Notes: generated by a model from the sequence alone, not told the origin. A stretch of 64,000 bases of DNA from an uncultured Propionibacteriaceae bacterium (GCA_937926975.1 CALBCJ010000013.1:89638-153637); one strand, 5' to 3'. Counted from the stretch's first letter, positions 48,046 to 58,162 are shown. Program-made: numbers and translations.

Positions 48046-49935
48046 TCACCACTCGATGGGCTTCTGAGGAGCGGGCCCCGTGCTGGGCAGGATGCCGTAC
48101 CGGGGCAGGGCGACCTGCATGATGTCGCGCCAGGCCGGGGCGGCCACCTGGCTGCCCTGGATCGCGCCCTGGGGACGGTCCACCACCACGTACGTGAGGA
48201 TCTCGGGGTCCTCCACCGGAGCCACCCCGATGAACGAGGCGACATAGCCCGAGTAGCACTTGCAGGTGGGGTCGATCCGCTCCGCGGTCCCCGACTTGGC
48301 GGCCGTCCGGTACCCCTCGATCGGGAACCGCTTGTTGCCGACCTTGCTGGCCACCACCGACTCCATCATGTCGACTACCATCGCCGAGGCCTCCGGCGAG
48401 ATCACCCGCCGCGACTCCGACTGCGGCACAGCGACCGGCCGGCCGGTGCTGCTGGTGGCCGAGCGGACCACGGTCGGGCTGTGGTAGGTCCCGCCGTTCA
48501 CCACGGCCGCCACCGCGGCTGCCTCCTGCACCGCGGTCACTGACAGCCCTTGCCCGAAGGAGACCTGGTCGCGGGTGTGGTCGGCGATGTCGGAGCCGGG
48601 GACTGACCCGACCGCCTCACCGGGCAGCCCGACCCCGGTCTTCTGCCCCAGCCCGAAGGCCCGCAGGTAGTCGACCAGCTGCTCCTTGGGCATTCTGCGG
48701 GCCAGCAGCACTGTGCCCACGTTGGAGGAGTTGGCGACCACGCCCCGGGCGGTGAGGTGGATGGTGCCGTGGCTGAAGGCGTCGGTGACCGGCCGCCCGC
48801 CTGACATCACGCTGGCCGGCACCACGACCTGCTGGTCGGGGGTGACGTAGCCGGTGTCGGCGAGCGCCGCCATCGTCAGCACCTTCTGCACCGAACCGGG
48901 CTCGTACGCGTCGGTCACGGCCCGGTTGCCGAGGTTGGCTGCGGTCGCGGCGCCAGGCTTGTTGGAGTCGAAGCTGGGGTAGTTGGCCAGCGCCAGGATC
49001 TCGCCGGTCTTGACGTTCATGGTGATGGCGACCCCCGAGGCCGCCCGGGCCTGGTCGACGCTCTGCTGCAGCCGCCGCTCCACCAGGTACTGCAGCCCAG
49101 CGTCCAGGGTCAGGGTGTACGTGGCCCCGTCCTGGGCCGGGGTCAGGACGTTCTGGTTGGTCGGGATCTTCCCGTTCGGGGAGGTCTGGTACACCTCCTC
49201 GCCCTGCGTCCCGCTGAGCTGGGCGTCGTGCACCAGCTCCAGCCCACCGGCCCCGACCTGCCCCGGGCCGCGCTCCCGGTCGATCACGAAGCCCACCACG
49301 TTGGCGGCCAGGCTCCCGTTGGGGTAGCTGCGGACCGGGGCCGGCTCTCGGTAGACCCCGACGTAGCCCAGCTCCTGCAGCTCGTGGGCCAGCTGCAGGT
49401 ACGTGTACGCGGGGACCTGCTTGGCCAGGATCACGTAGCGGGTGTCGGTGCGGGCCAGCTGCCGGGCGTACTCGGCCGGGTCGCCGCCGACGTGCTTGGC
49501 GATGGTAGCGCCGATGGTGGCCGGGCCGCTCGCGGCCAGCTCCCGGTCCCGCTTCGTCATGGCGCGCTCCAGCTTGCCGTTGGTCCGGACCTGGCTGGGG
49601 TCAGCGACGATGGTCACCGCCGGCAGGCTGGTAGCGAGCACCTCGCCGTAGCGGTCGGTGATCGCGCCGCGGTTGGCCAGGATCGTGCGCTGGACCATCA
49701 TCTGACCAGCCGCCCTGGTGGCGTAGGCCGAGCTGTCCAGCCCCTGGATGTCGACCGCCTTCGCCACCAGCACCGAGGACACCATGGCCAGCACCAGCAT
49801 CGCCACCCGGATCCGCTTGGCCGGGTTCCCGACCGGTAGCCGTCGCTCGGGGCGCCGCTCGCGGCCGCGGATCCGGGCCGAGGGCGGCCGCGCGGCTGAG
49901 CGGGAGGCGGGGCGCCGGGTCGTCGAGCCGCTCAC
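48046..49935 (-). CDS. ftsI: Septal peptidoglycan transpeptidase FtsI (PBP3)
   Basis: 629-residue class B penicillin-binding protein. It has a very basic cytoplasmic tail, one membrane helix at about residues 41-58, the dimerisation domain (RGAITDRYGEVLATSL, SYPNGSLAANVVGFV), and the transpeptidase domain with SVQK (Ser348, Lys351), SSN (403-405) and KSGT (547-550), all intact. It cross-links septal peptidoglycan with FtsW. The GTG start overlaps the ftsL-like gene by 4 bp. Confidence 0.96.
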   Translation of the reverse strand: MSGSTTRRPASRSAARPPSARIRGRERRPERRLPVGNPAKRIRVAMLVLAMVSSVLVAKAVDIQGLDSSAYATRAAGQMMVQRTILANRGAITDRYGEVLATSLPAVTIVADPSQVRTNGKLERAMTKRDRELAASGPATIGATIAKHVGGDPAEYARQLARTDTRYVILAKQVPAYTYLQLAHELQELGYVGVYREPAPVRSYPNGSLAANVVGFVIDRERGPGQVGAGGLELVHDAQLSGTQGEEVYQTSPNGKIPTNQNVLTPAQDGATYTLTLDAGLQYLVERRLQQSVDQARAASGVAITMNVKTGEILALANYPSFDSNKPGAATAANLGNRAVTDAYEPGSVQKVLTMAALADTGYVTPDQQVVVPASVMSGGRPVTDAFSHGTIHLTARGVVANSSNVGTVLLARRMPKEQLVDYLRAFGLGQKTGVGLPGEAVGSVPGSDIADHTRDQVSFGQGLSVTAVQEAAAVAAVVNGGTYHSPTVVRSATSSTGRPVAVPQSESRRVISPEASAMVVDMMESVVASKVGNKRFPIEGYRTAAKSGTAERIDPTCKCYSGYVASFIGVAPVEDPEILTYVVVDRPQGAIQGSQVAAPAWRDIMQVALPRYGILPSTGPAPQKPIEW

Positions 49936-50459
49936 CGCCCGGCTCCGTCCTGGGGTGCCTGCTGGGGCGGGGCCGCGCTGGGGGCTACCGCGTCGCCCGG
50001 CTCGGCCGGCGGCGGCGGCCCCGGCTGGGCGGAGGGGGCAGGCCGGCTCGCCGTCCGGGGGTGGAGGTTGGGCAGCTCCTGGCCGGTGACCGGCTTGGCG
50101 ACCCCGGTCACGGCGCCGGTCCGGACGTCGATGAAGGCCGGGTACGGGTTGGGCACCATTCCCAGCTCGGTCGCCCGGCGCGCGATCTCGGCAGGCGTGG
50201 CGCGCCGGTCCACCTCGGCCTGCAGCTGGGCCTCCTGGTACGCCAGCGCACTGGCCTCGGCCTCCAGCCGCCGGACCTCGAAGGACTGCTGCTGGACCGT
50301 GGTCTGCAGCATCACCAGCCCCACCATTCCCAGTCCCAGGACCAGCGCGAGGAAGACCAGGAAGGGGGTCCGGGCCAGGGTGGTGACCGGCTTGGGCACC
50401 GGGTGCAGGGAGTGCTCCCGGGAGGTGCGGGCAACCTTCTCAGCCTGGAGCGCACTCAT
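49932..50459 (-). CDS. ftsL: FtsL-like divisome protein
   Basis: 175-residue bitopic protein. A short cytoplasmic tail is followed by one membrane helix (about residues 32-54), a coiled coil (QQQSFEVRRLEAEASALAYQEAQLQAEVDR) ending in LGMVPNPYPAFID, and a disordered Pro/Ala-rich tail of about 50 residues. FtsL diverges fast; the call rests on topology and the rsmH-ftsL-ftsI position. The long P/A tail is more than the typical FtsL carries. Confidence 0.8.
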   Translation of the reverse strand: MSALQAEKVARTSREHSLHPVPKPVTTLARTPFLVFLALVLGLGMVGLVMLQTTVQQQSFEVRRLEAEASALAYQEAQLQAEVDRRATPAEIARRATELGMVPNPYPAFIDVRTGAVTGVAKPVTGQELPNLHPRTASRPAPSAQPGPPPPAEPGDAVAPSAAPPQQAPQDGAGR

Positions 50460-51406
50460 GCCGCCTCCTCGATCCGCTCGGCGGCCCGCAGCCGTGCCGA
50501 GGCTGCCCGAGGATTGGTCAGCGTCTCCTCGGGCCTGGGCCGCTCCGCCCCCCGGGTCAGCAGCCGCAGCTGGGGCCGGTAGCCGGCCGGGACCACGGGC
50601 AGGTCACGGGGAGCGGTGTCGCTGCTGGCGGCCCGCAGGGCGTTCTTCACCATCCGGTCCTCCAGCGAGTGGTAGGCCAGGACCGCGACTCGGCCGCCCA
50701 CAGCCAGGGCAGCGATCGCGGCCGGCAGCACACCGGCGAGCGACTCCAGCTCGGCGTTCACGACGATCCGCAGCGCCTGGAAGGTGCGCTTGGCCGGGTG
50801 CCCTCCCTGGTGGCGGGCCGCGGCCGGGATCGCGTCAGCGATCGTGGCGACCAGCTGCGCTGAGGTCTCGAAGGGCTGGTGCTGCCGCTGGGCGACGATC
50901 CGGCTGGCGATCCGGTGAGCGAAGCGCTCCTCCCCGAAGCGGCGCAGCACCGTCGTCAGCTGGTCGACGTCGTACGTGTTCACCACGTCGGCCGCCGTCA
51001 CGGGGTCGGTGGCGCTCATCCGCATGTCGAGGGGCGCGTCGACCGCGTACGCGAAGCCCCGCTCGCGGCGGTCGACCTGCAGCGAGGACAGCCCGAGGTC
51101 GAGCAGCACCGCCTGGACCCGGCCGGTCCCCAGGCTGGCCAGGACCTGGGGCAGCTCGTCGTAGCGGGCCCGGACCAGCTGGACCCGGTCGCCGTGGCTG
51201 GCCAGCCGCTGCCCGGCCACGGCCAGGGCGTCCTGGTCCCGGTCAATGCCGACCAGGCGGGCCTGCGGGCAGGCTGCCAGGACCGCGCCGGCGTGGCCGC
51301 CGAGACCCACCGTGGCGTCAACACAGACCGACCCCGGCTGAGACAGGGCCGGGGCCAAGAGCTCGACGACACGTTCCCGGAGAACGGGGATATGGGTGTC
51401 GCTCAC
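50456..51406 (-). CDS. rsmH: 16S rRNA (cytosine1402-N4)-methyltransferase
   Basis: 316-residue SAM-dependent methyltransferase (MraW). It shows HIPVLRERVVELL, the SAM loop VDATVGLGGHAGAVL, GIDRDQDALAVAG, LLDLGLSSLQVDRRERGFAYAVDAPLDMRMS, and ALRIVVNAELESLAG with AYHSLEDRMVKNAL. GTG 51406 has GAGGG about 9 nt upstream. A structured RNA candidate fills the leader between mraZ and this gene. Confidence 0.96.
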   Translation of the reverse strand: MSDTHIPVLRERVVELLAPALSQPGSVCVDATVGLGGHAGAVLAACPQARLVGIDRDQDALAVAGQRLASHGDRVQLVRARYDELPQVLASLGTGRVQAVLLDLGLSSLQVDRRERGFAYAVDAPLDMRMSATDPVTAADVVNTYDVDQLTTVLRRFGEERFAHRIASRIVAQRQHQPFETSAQLVATIADAIPAAARHQGGHPAKRTFQALRIVVNAELESLAGVLPAAIAALAVGGRVAVLAYHSLEDRMVKNALRAASSDTAPRDLPVVPAGYRPQLRLLTRGAERPRPEETLTNPRAASARLRAAERIEEAA

Positions 51407-51441
51407 GATCTCGACCCTCGTCTCGCTTGTCTCCGGCAGCC

Positions 51442-51539
51442 CCGTGCCGACCGGTTTCGGCCCGTGGTCCTGGGGCTTCCTGGCGCCGGGGAAGGTGCGC
51501 CAGGCCGCTGAACCAGCGGGCCGAAGCCGGAGGGCACGG
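51442..51539 (-). ncRNA. mraW-type cis-regulatory RNA candidate
   Basis: Between mraZ and rsmH, read on the minus strand. An outer 22-bp stem (51442-51463 with 51518-51539) has two adjacent mismatches and one G-U. Inside it lie a hairpin CGCTG/CAGCG (51506-51518) and an 8-bp stem CCTGGCGC/GCGCCAGG (51479-51504) whose loop presents CTTCCCC (51488-51494). CUUCCCC and a location just before mraW (rsmH) are the published marks of the actinobacterial mraW RNA motif. In my fold the conserved bases sit in an apical loop rather than an internal loop, so the exact pairing may differ. Confidence 0.65.
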
Positions 51540-51584
51540 AGCCTTCCGTCCTCAGCCGTCGCCTCCCGGCGACGGGTACTGCAG

Positions 51585-51992
51585 TCACGAGAACATCTCG
51601 TCGAGCTCGGCAGCCGCAGCAGCCCAGCGCTCGGGGTCCCAGACCTCGAGCCGGTCCGTGCTACCGACCACCACGACCTCCCGGTCCAGACCGGCGTGCC
51701 GGCGCAGGTCCTCCGGGACCAGGACCCGGCCCGACCGGTCCATCGGGTTGTCCGAGGTGCCGGCGCCCAGCCAGCGCTGGAAGGCCCGCAGCTCTTTCTC
51801 GGTTGACACCCGGGCAGTCCAGCGCTCCACCAGCGCCTGGAACTCCTCCAGGGTGTAGACGGCGAGGCAGCCCTCCTGGACCTTCGCCACCATCACGCCA
51901 GGCTCGAAATGCTCTCTGTACTTGGCCGGCAGGGTGAGCCGCCCCTTCTCGTCGAGCCGGAGCTTGAAGGTCCCGGTGAACGGCTGGTGCAC
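51585..51992 (-). CDS. mraZ: Transcriptional regulator MraZ
   Basis: 135-residue AbrB-like regulator made of two tandem SpoVT/AbrB repeats: FTGTFKLRLDEKGRLTLPAKYRE and MDRSGRVLVPEDLRRHAGL, each with the family's DxKGR/DRSGR turn. It represses the dcw cluster and its own gene by binding TGGG repeats, which are present upstream. GTG 51992, with GGGAGG upstream, gives the usual start; an ATG at 52082 would put the operator inside the gene. Confidence 0.94.
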   Translation of the reverse strand: MHQPFTGTFKLRLDEKGRLTLPAKYREHFEPGVMVAKVQEGCLAVYTLEEFQALVERWTARVSTEKELRAFQRWLGAGTSDNPMDRSGRVLVPEDLRRHAGLDREVVVVGSTDRLEVWDPERWAAAAAELDEMFS

Positions 51993-52041
51993 CGCGGCCT
52001 CCCTTCGGCTCGTCGAGGAGTGACCGGCTCCTCCACCGCGC

Positions 52042-52076
52042 CCCACTTTAACCCACTTCCACCCACACCAGTCCCA
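52042..52076 (-). promoter_or_regulatory. MraZ operator: four TGGG direct repeats
   Basis: On the minus strand TGGG occurs at 52073-52076, 52062-52065, 52052-52055 and 52042-52045, spaced 11, 10 and 10 bp, each within a G/T-GTGGG context. Direct TGGGN repeats at one helical turn upstream of mraZ are the known MraZ binding site. The divergent MoxR gene starts about 140 bp away and could share the control. Confidence 0.7.
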
Positions 52077-52218
52077 TTTCATCCCCCTTTCGGCGTTGCG
52101 GGGCCGGGTTCCGAGGGCTCGACGGGAGTGGTGCGAGGTGCCAGGCCGCCCGGGTCGTCACGTAGGGTGGGCGTGACGAACACGGCTCCTCGGTGGGCTT
52201 GGGCGAAGAAGGAGCGGA

Positions 52219-53178
<960 letters not shown>

Positions 53179-53183
53179 CTGGC

Positions 53184-54455
53184 GTGCCGCGTCGTAACCC
53201 GTGGCCCCTGCTGACACTGCGGGGGAAGGTGTTCACCCTGCTCGGCGGGGTGCTGGTGCTGGGCGGGCTGGTGCTCGGGCAGCGTGACGTGCTGTGGTTC
53301 GGGCTCTTCCTGCTGGTGCTGCCGCTGACCGCGCTGCTGGTCGTCGGGCGGACCCGGCTCCGGCTGACCTGCGAGCGCCGGACCACTCCGCCGGAGGCGG
53401 TGGTCGGTGACCGGCTCACCGGTGAGCTGGTGATCACCAAGTCCGGCCCGCTGCCGACCGGCCTGCTCCACTTCGAGGACGCCGTCCCGCGGGCTCTGGG
53501 CCGCCCGCCGCGGTTCACTGTCCACCGCATCGCCGGTGAGTGGCGCCGCGAGATCACCTACCCCCTGGCCGGGCTGCTGCGGGGCCGCTTCCACACGGGC
53601 CCGCTGGCGGTCCGGGCCACTGACCCGTTCCGCCTGGTGAAGCTGGACCGGCGCTTCACTGCGACTAGCGAGGTCATGATCACGCCCCGGATCGTCCCGC
53701 TGCCGATCATGCGCAACGCGATCGGCGCCGGCTCCAGCGGTGAGGCGTCCCCGCAAAAGGCCGGCGTGGTCGGGCAGGACGACATCCTGGTCCGCGAGTA
53801 CCGCGCTGGGGACGACGTCCGCCGGATCCACTGGCGCTCCACAGCCCGCCGCAACGAGCTGATGGTGCGCCGCGAGGAGCAGGCCTGGGACCCGGCGGCG
53901 ACCGTGATCCTCGACTCCCGCTCGGTCAGCCACGCCGGCCACGGCCGGAACAGCTCCTTCGAGTGGGCCGTCTCCGCGGCGGCGTCGGTCGCCCTCCACT
54001 TCGTGGACGCGAGCTTCCGGATTGACCTCTTCGATGCTGACGGGACCATGGTGGCTGCCGACCGGCTGGCCGCCGCCACCGTGACCCGCCAGCAGATTGT
54101 GAACGTGATGACCGAGGTCCAGCTCTCGGACCGGACCACCTTGGCCCGTACCATCGACCACGCCATGATCGGGCAGCGCGGCCAGCTGATGGTGGCGGTC
54201 ACCGGGCGGCTCGCCTCTGGTGATGTGGACCTGCTGCTGGCCGCGCAGCGCAACCGTCCCCGCTGCTTCGCCCTGGTTGTTGACGCGGACACCTTCACCG
54301 TCCGCAGCGAGCGCAGCAGCCCCGAGCAGTACGACGACCACCGGGCCGCGGTGACGATGCTGCGCAACCACGGCTGGCGGGTGGTCGAGGTCAGCCAGGG
54401 CACAGAGGTGTCTGAGGCCTGGTCCGACCTGGACCGGATGGGAGAGCTCGTCTGA
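53184..54455 (+). CDS. DUF58 domain-containing protein
   Basis: 423-residue protein. Two N-terminal membrane segments (residues 14-55) precede an extracytoplasmic beta-rich part and the DUF58 domain with the hallmark EYRAGDDVRRIHWRSTARRNELMVRREE region (around residues 205-235) and a VWA-like fold (TVILDSRS). The function is unproven; it always travels with MoxR and the transglutaminase. GTG lies 5 bp after the moxR stop, with GAAGG upstream. Confidence 0.88.
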   Translation: MPRRNPWPLLTLRGKVFTLLGGVLVLGGLVLGQRDVLWFGLFLLVLPLTALLVVGRTRLRLTCERRTTPPEAVVGDRLTGELVITKSGPLPTGLLHFEDAVPRALGRPPRFTVHRIAGEWRREITYPLAGLLRGRFHTGPLAVRATDPFRLVKLDRRFTATSEVMITPRIVPLPIMRNAIGAGSSGEASPQKAGVVGQDDILVREYRAGDDVRRIHWRSTARRNELMVRREEQAWDPAATVILDSRSVSHAGHGRNSSFEWAVSAAASVALHFVDASFRIDLFDADGTMVAADRLAAATVTRQQIVNVMTEVQLSDRTTLARTIDHAMIGQRGQLMVAVTGRLASGDVDLLLAAQRNRPRCFALVVDADTFTVRSERSSPEQYDDHRAAVTMLRNHGWRVVEVSQGTEVSEAWSDLDRMGELV

Positions 54456-56791
54456 TGCGTGCGACTGACCGGCTCTGGATCGCCGTCACCTTCGCCGGCG
54501 GGGTCAGCGCCCTGACTCTGCTTCCCCTCACTCAGGACGCCAGCTACCTGGCGCCGTCCTGGGTGGTGCTGGTCGTGGTCGCCTCGGTGGCGATCGCCGC
54601 CGAGCGGCTGCGGGTGTCGAAGGCGATCGCGACCCTCGTCCAGATGGTGCTGGGGCTGGCGATGTTCGTGATGCTGGCAGCGGGTTTCGGCCGCCAGGAC
54701 CTGCCCTGGTGGCGGCGTCTGCTCCCCCTCCTCCACGACGGCTACGACCACATCCGGGTCACTGTTGCCCCGATGCCGGGCAACGAGGGCGTTCAGCTGA
54801 TCTTCGTGATGCTGATTGTGCTGCTGTCGCTGACGGCGGGGATCCTCGCCGACGTCCTGGAGCGCCCCTCGTACACCCTGGCGCCGCTGCTCACGCTCTA
54901 CCTGGTGCCGGCGATCGCGCTGCGGACCGATGTCAACCCGGTGTCCTTCCTGGCCGTGGTGGTGGGGTACCTGGCTGTTCTCTTCGCCGACGGCCTGAAC
55001 GCCGAGCGCTCCTGGACCCGCAGCATCAGCAGCGACTCCGCCGAGCGGCGCCGGGCTGGTGGGGTCTGGCGGGTCGCTGGCATGGTCGCCGCCCCGGCCC
55101 TGGTGGTCTCGGTGGTGCTGGGGATGCTGCTGCCGACGCTGCCGACCACGTACATCGAGTCCCTGCGCCCGAACGGGACCGGCCCGATCGAGATGGTGGA
55201 CCCGCAGGTCGACCTGCGCCGCAACCTGGAGCAGCCGGTGAACCGGGAGGTGCTCACGTACACCACCAGCAGGCCGGACGGGGTCTACCTGCGCCAGACC
55301 ACACTGCCGCAGATCACCTCGGCGGGCTGGGTGCAGACCCAGGTCTCACTGCGGCAGGGCACGATCGGCAGCGTGCCGGGCGTCTCCGGCTCGCACAGCT
55401 CTCGGCAGACCCAGGTCCAGATCAGCGACTTCCGCTCGATGTACCTGCCGGTGCCGTACGCGCCCCGGGCTCAGAGCGCACCGGGAGAGTGGTCGTGGGA
55501 CCCGGTCTCGCTGATGGTGATCGCCACCGGCCCGAACCGGAACCAGGCCACTGAGGGACTGCGCTACAACGTGGAGAGCTGGGACATCACCCCTGACGGG
55601 GCGGCGCTGTCTCAGGCTCTGGTGAGCCCGCCCGAGGGGGCGCAGGTCACCATGGAGGTTCCCGCCGACATCCCGCCCGCGGTGACCGACCTGGCGACGA
55701 AGGTCACCGCCGGCTACGACCAGCCGGCGCTGAAGGCGGCTGCGATCCAGGCCTACCTGCGCAGCGGCGAGTTCCGCTATGACGTCCAGAGCTCGGGGGG
55801 CGAGACCACCCTCCAGGCGATGGAGAGCTTCCTGACGCGCACCAAGACCGGCTACTGCGTCCACTTCGCCGGGTCGATGGCCCTGATGGCCCGGGTCGTG
55901 GGCATCCCGTCCCGGGTCGCGGTGGGCTTCCTGCCTGGTCAGCAGCGTGACGGCCGCTGGGTGGTGACCGCGCACGACATGCACGCCTGGCCCGAGCTCT
56001 ACTTCGAGGGCTTCGGCTGGGTCCGCTTCGAGCCCACCCCCTCGGTGACCGCCACCCCGCCCCCGTGGACCGTGCTGGCCCCGAACCAGCCCTCGGAGGC
56101 GCCAAGCGAGGTGGCACCGAGCCCGGGCGAGGTGGCACCGCCCAGCCCTGGTGAGCCGTCCAGCCAGGAGCCCTCCGGCGCCGAGCCGCCACAGACGCCT
56201 CAGTCCACCGCGCCGCAGCCCACCTCCTGGCTAGCGGTGGCTGGGACTGTCACCGGGCTCGGCCTGCTGGTAGCGCTGGCTCTGACCCCGATGCTGGTAC
56301 GGCTGCTGCGACGACGCTCTCGCTTGTCGGGGGCCGGCGAGCCGCGCCTGGCGGTGAGCCGGGCCTGGGACGAGGTCCGCGACACCTGGGTGGACCTGGG
56401 CCGGTCCTGGCCGCACGGCTCCCCCCGGCAGGTCGGTGCTGTCGTGGCCAAGGAGCTGAGCGACGCTCCGGCCCGCGATGCCCTGCGCCAGGTAGTGACG
56501 GCGGTGGAGCAGTCGCGGTACTCGCGCAGCTTCACCAGCGCCCCTGTCGGTGAGCCGGCAGCCGTCCTGGTCAAGGGGATGAGCAGCACAGTCTCCTGGG
56601 ACACCGCGCTGCTGGCGCGCTTCCTGCCGCGGTCACTGCGTGAGGAGCTGCGGCAGTGGTACGTCCGGCGCCGGGCCCGGCTCCGCAGCCGGATCCGCCA
56701 GGTCCGGCGCCCGTCCACCACCCCCCGGGCTGCCACCGCTCCCCGCGACGACAGCGCCTTCCAGCGCCCGGTCGGCGCTGGCCGCCGCTAG
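54455..56791 (+). CDS. TgpA-like membrane transglutaminase (DUF3488)
   Basis: 778-residue membrane protein. About six to seven N-terminal helices (residues 5-225) are followed by an extracytoplasmic transglutaminase-like domain with the catalytic Cys in KTGYCVHFAGSMALMAR and His/Asp in VTAHDMHAWPELYF. A P/S/E-rich linker, one more helix (about residue 590-615) and a basic cytoplasmic tail follow. The start overlaps the DUF58 stop (TGATG). Its job is unknown; the linkage to a dcw cluster and the periplasmic site suggest envelope remodelling. Confidence 0.88.
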   Translation: MRATDRLWIAVTFAGGVSALTLLPLTQDASYLAPSWVVLVVVASVAIAAERLRVSKAIATLVQMVLGLAMFVMLAAGFGRQDLPWWRRLLPLLHDGYDHIRVTVAPMPGNEGVQLIFVMLIVLLSLTAGILADVLERPSYTLAPLLTLYLVPAIALRTDVNPVSFLAVVVGYLAVLFADGLNAERSWTRSISSDSAERRRAGGVWRVAGMVAAPALVVSVVLGMLLPTLPTTYIESLRPNGTGPIEMVDPQVDLRRNLEQPVNREVLTYTTSRPDGVYLRQTTLPQITSAGWVQTQVSLRQGTIGSVPGVSGSHSSRQTQVQISDFRSMYLPVPYAPRAQSAPGEWSWDPVSLMVIATGPNRNQATEGLRYNVESWDITPDGAALSQALVSPPEGAQVTMEVPADIPPAVTDLATKVTAGYDQPALKAAAIQAYLRSGEFRYDVQSSGGETTLQAMESFLTRTKTGYCVHFAGSMALMARVVGIPSRVAVGFLPGQQRDGRWVVTAHDMHAWPELYFEGFGWVRFEPTPSVTATPPPWTVLAPNQPSEAPSEVAPSPGEVAPPSPGEPSSQEPSGAEPPQTPQSTAPQPTSWLAVAGTVTGLGLLVALALTPMLVRLLRRRSRLSGAGEPRLAVSRAWDEVRDTWVDLGRSWPHGSPRQVGAVVAKELSDAPARDALRQVVTAVEQSRYSRSFTSAPVGEPAAVLVKGMSSTVSWDTALLARFLPRSLREELRQWYVRRRARLRSRIRQVRRPSTTPRAATAPRDDSAFQRPVGAGRR

Positions 56792-56814
56792 CGGACGGCG
56801 CCGGCACCTGCGGC

Positions 56815-57681
56815 TCAGGCCGTCTGCAGGCGGATGTCGCCGGTGACGGTCCGGGCGTGCAGCTCCAGGTAGCTCGCCCCGTCCTCGGGCCGCCCCAGGC
56901 TGGGCAGGGTCGACACCAGCTCCCCGGAGACGGTGCTGACGTCGGTCCACACCGGCAAGCCGTCCTGGACCCCGATCGTGACGTCGCCCGCGCCGCTGCG
57001 TACCTCGAGCCGGCCGGGTCCCATCTGGTTGACCTGAATGTCGCCGGAGCCGAGCGCGACCGTGACCTTGCCGGCAGCCTGACCGAGCTCCAGGTCCCCG
57101 GAGCCGGTCTTGATCTCAACCGGCCCTCCGGCCCGGTCCAGCCGGACGTCACCGGTGCCGGTGACGATCTGGGCAGCCTGACCCACCTCGTCCAGGGCCA
57201 GGTCGCCGGAGGTGGTCTGGATGGTGACGCTGCCGGCTCGCTGGACTCGGACGTCCCCGGTGCCGGTGCTGACCCGGGCCTTGCCGCTGACCTCGCTCAG
57301 GTGCAGGTCACCGGAGCGGAGCTCGATGTCAACCTCCTCCAGCGGGGCCGTCACGGTCACGTCGCCCGACCCTCCCCGCAGCACCAGCCGGGAGCCAGCG
57401 GGCAGCTGCAGCTGGACATCGGTGCTGCTGCGGCCCACCACGAGGCCCACCAGCGAGCTGATCGCCGAGGGTACCCCGTCGGGGCTGGGGTCGGTGTCGA
57501 CGACCAGGGTGCCGTGGGAGAGCTCGACCCGGGCTCGGGCCATCTGGTCGTCGGTGCCGTCGAGGACGACCCTCACCTGGTCGTCCAGGGACGGGGTGAT
57601 CTGCACGTCGCCACTTCCGGCCCGGATCTGGGCCAGCACCGGCTCGACGGCACGGAAGGTCTCGGTACGGGTGTCGCTCAT
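56815..57681 (-). CDS. DUF4097-family beta-repeat protein
   Basis: 288-residue protein made of repeating short beta strands with the motif GSGDVxxxx-x-GSGDL recurring every 18-20 residues (GSGDVQI, GGSGDVTV, RSGDLHL, TGTGDVRV, TSGDLAL and more), which should form a right-handed beta-helix or solenoid. There is no signal peptide or membrane segment. The function of the family is unknown. ATG 57681 is chosen because GAGAGGA precedes it; it starts 12 bp after the upstream ribbon-helix-helix gene stop, so they form an operon. Confidence 0.85.
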   Translation of the reverse strand: MSDTRTETFRAVEPVLAQIRAGSGDVQITPSLDDQVRVVLDGTDDQMARARVELSHGTLVVDTDPSPDGVPSAISSLVGLVVGRSSTDVQLQLPAGSRLVLRGGSGDVTVTAPLEEVDIELRSGDLHLSEVSGKARVSTGTGDVRVQRAGSVTIQTTSGDLALDEVGQAAQIVTGTGDVRLDRAGGPVEIKTGSGDLELGQAAGKVTVALGSGDIQVNQMGPGRLEVRSGAGDVTIGVQDGLPVWTDVSTVSGELVSTLPSLGRPEDGASYLELHARTVTGDIRLQTA

Positions 57682-57692
57682 TGTGTGTCCTC

Positions 57693-58160
57693 TCAGATCC
57701 ATCCGGTCATGCGGTTGCCAGGTCGCCGGTTGCGGGCGCCTCGGGCCTCCAGCCCCAGGGCAGCTGCGATGGTGGAGACCAGCCAGGAGTTCAGCGACAG
57801 CCCGTCCTCGGCGGCGGCCTGGTCGGCCCGGGACTTGAGGATCTCGGGCAGGCGCAGCGAGGTCCGGGTGACGGACCCGTCCTCGTCCCAGACCTCGGTC
57901 ACCACCGACCGGGTCGGCGCTGGCTCCTGGGTGATGACGATCCGCGGGTCTCGGCCGTCGAGGCGGACCTCGACGGAGGCGTCGTGCAGCTCGGCGGTGA
58001 TCTGGGCACAGGCATCGCTGAGCAGCTCCAGGGCGGTCAGCCGGAGCGAGGGCTCAAGGGCGGCCACCAGCTGCTCGGCGGCAGCCCGGGTGGACTCGTC
58101 CAGGCGTGCGGACCGTACCAGCTCGGCCGCCAGCCGTTCTACGTACGAGTGAAGTTCCAT
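57693..58160 (-). CDS. HicB-like ribbon-helix-helix protein, probable autoregulator
   Basis: 155-residue protein. An N-terminal helical part (residues 1-60), a short beta section (DPRIVITQEP, VVTEVWDEDG) and a C-terminal Arc/HicB-type ribbon-helix-helix (TRTSLRLPEILKSRADQAAAEDGLSLNSWLVSTIAAAL region, residues about 98-137) are visible. No HicA toxin is nearby; the partner gene is the DUF4097 protein. It starts from a leaderless promoter overlain by palindromes, so self-repression is likely. A conventional toxin-antitoxin role is not supported. Confidence 0.75.
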   Translation of the reverse strand: MELHSYVERLAAELVRSARLDESTRAAAEQLVAALEPSLRLTALELLSDACAQITAELHDASVEVRLDGRDPRIVITQEPAPTRSVVTEVWDEDGSVTRTSLRLPEILKSRADQAAAEDGLSLNSWLVSTIAAALGLEARGARNRRPGNRMTGWI

Positions 58161-58162
58161 GG

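Noticed and set aside
51403..51588. 61-codon minus-strand frame between mraZ and rsmH
   Set aside because: Basic low-complexity product and no ribosome site; the stretch is better explained by the structured leader RNA.
57693..58160. HicAB toxin-antitoxin system
   Set aside because: Only a HicB-like RHH domain is present; no HicA-like double-stranded RNA-binding ORF lies on either side.
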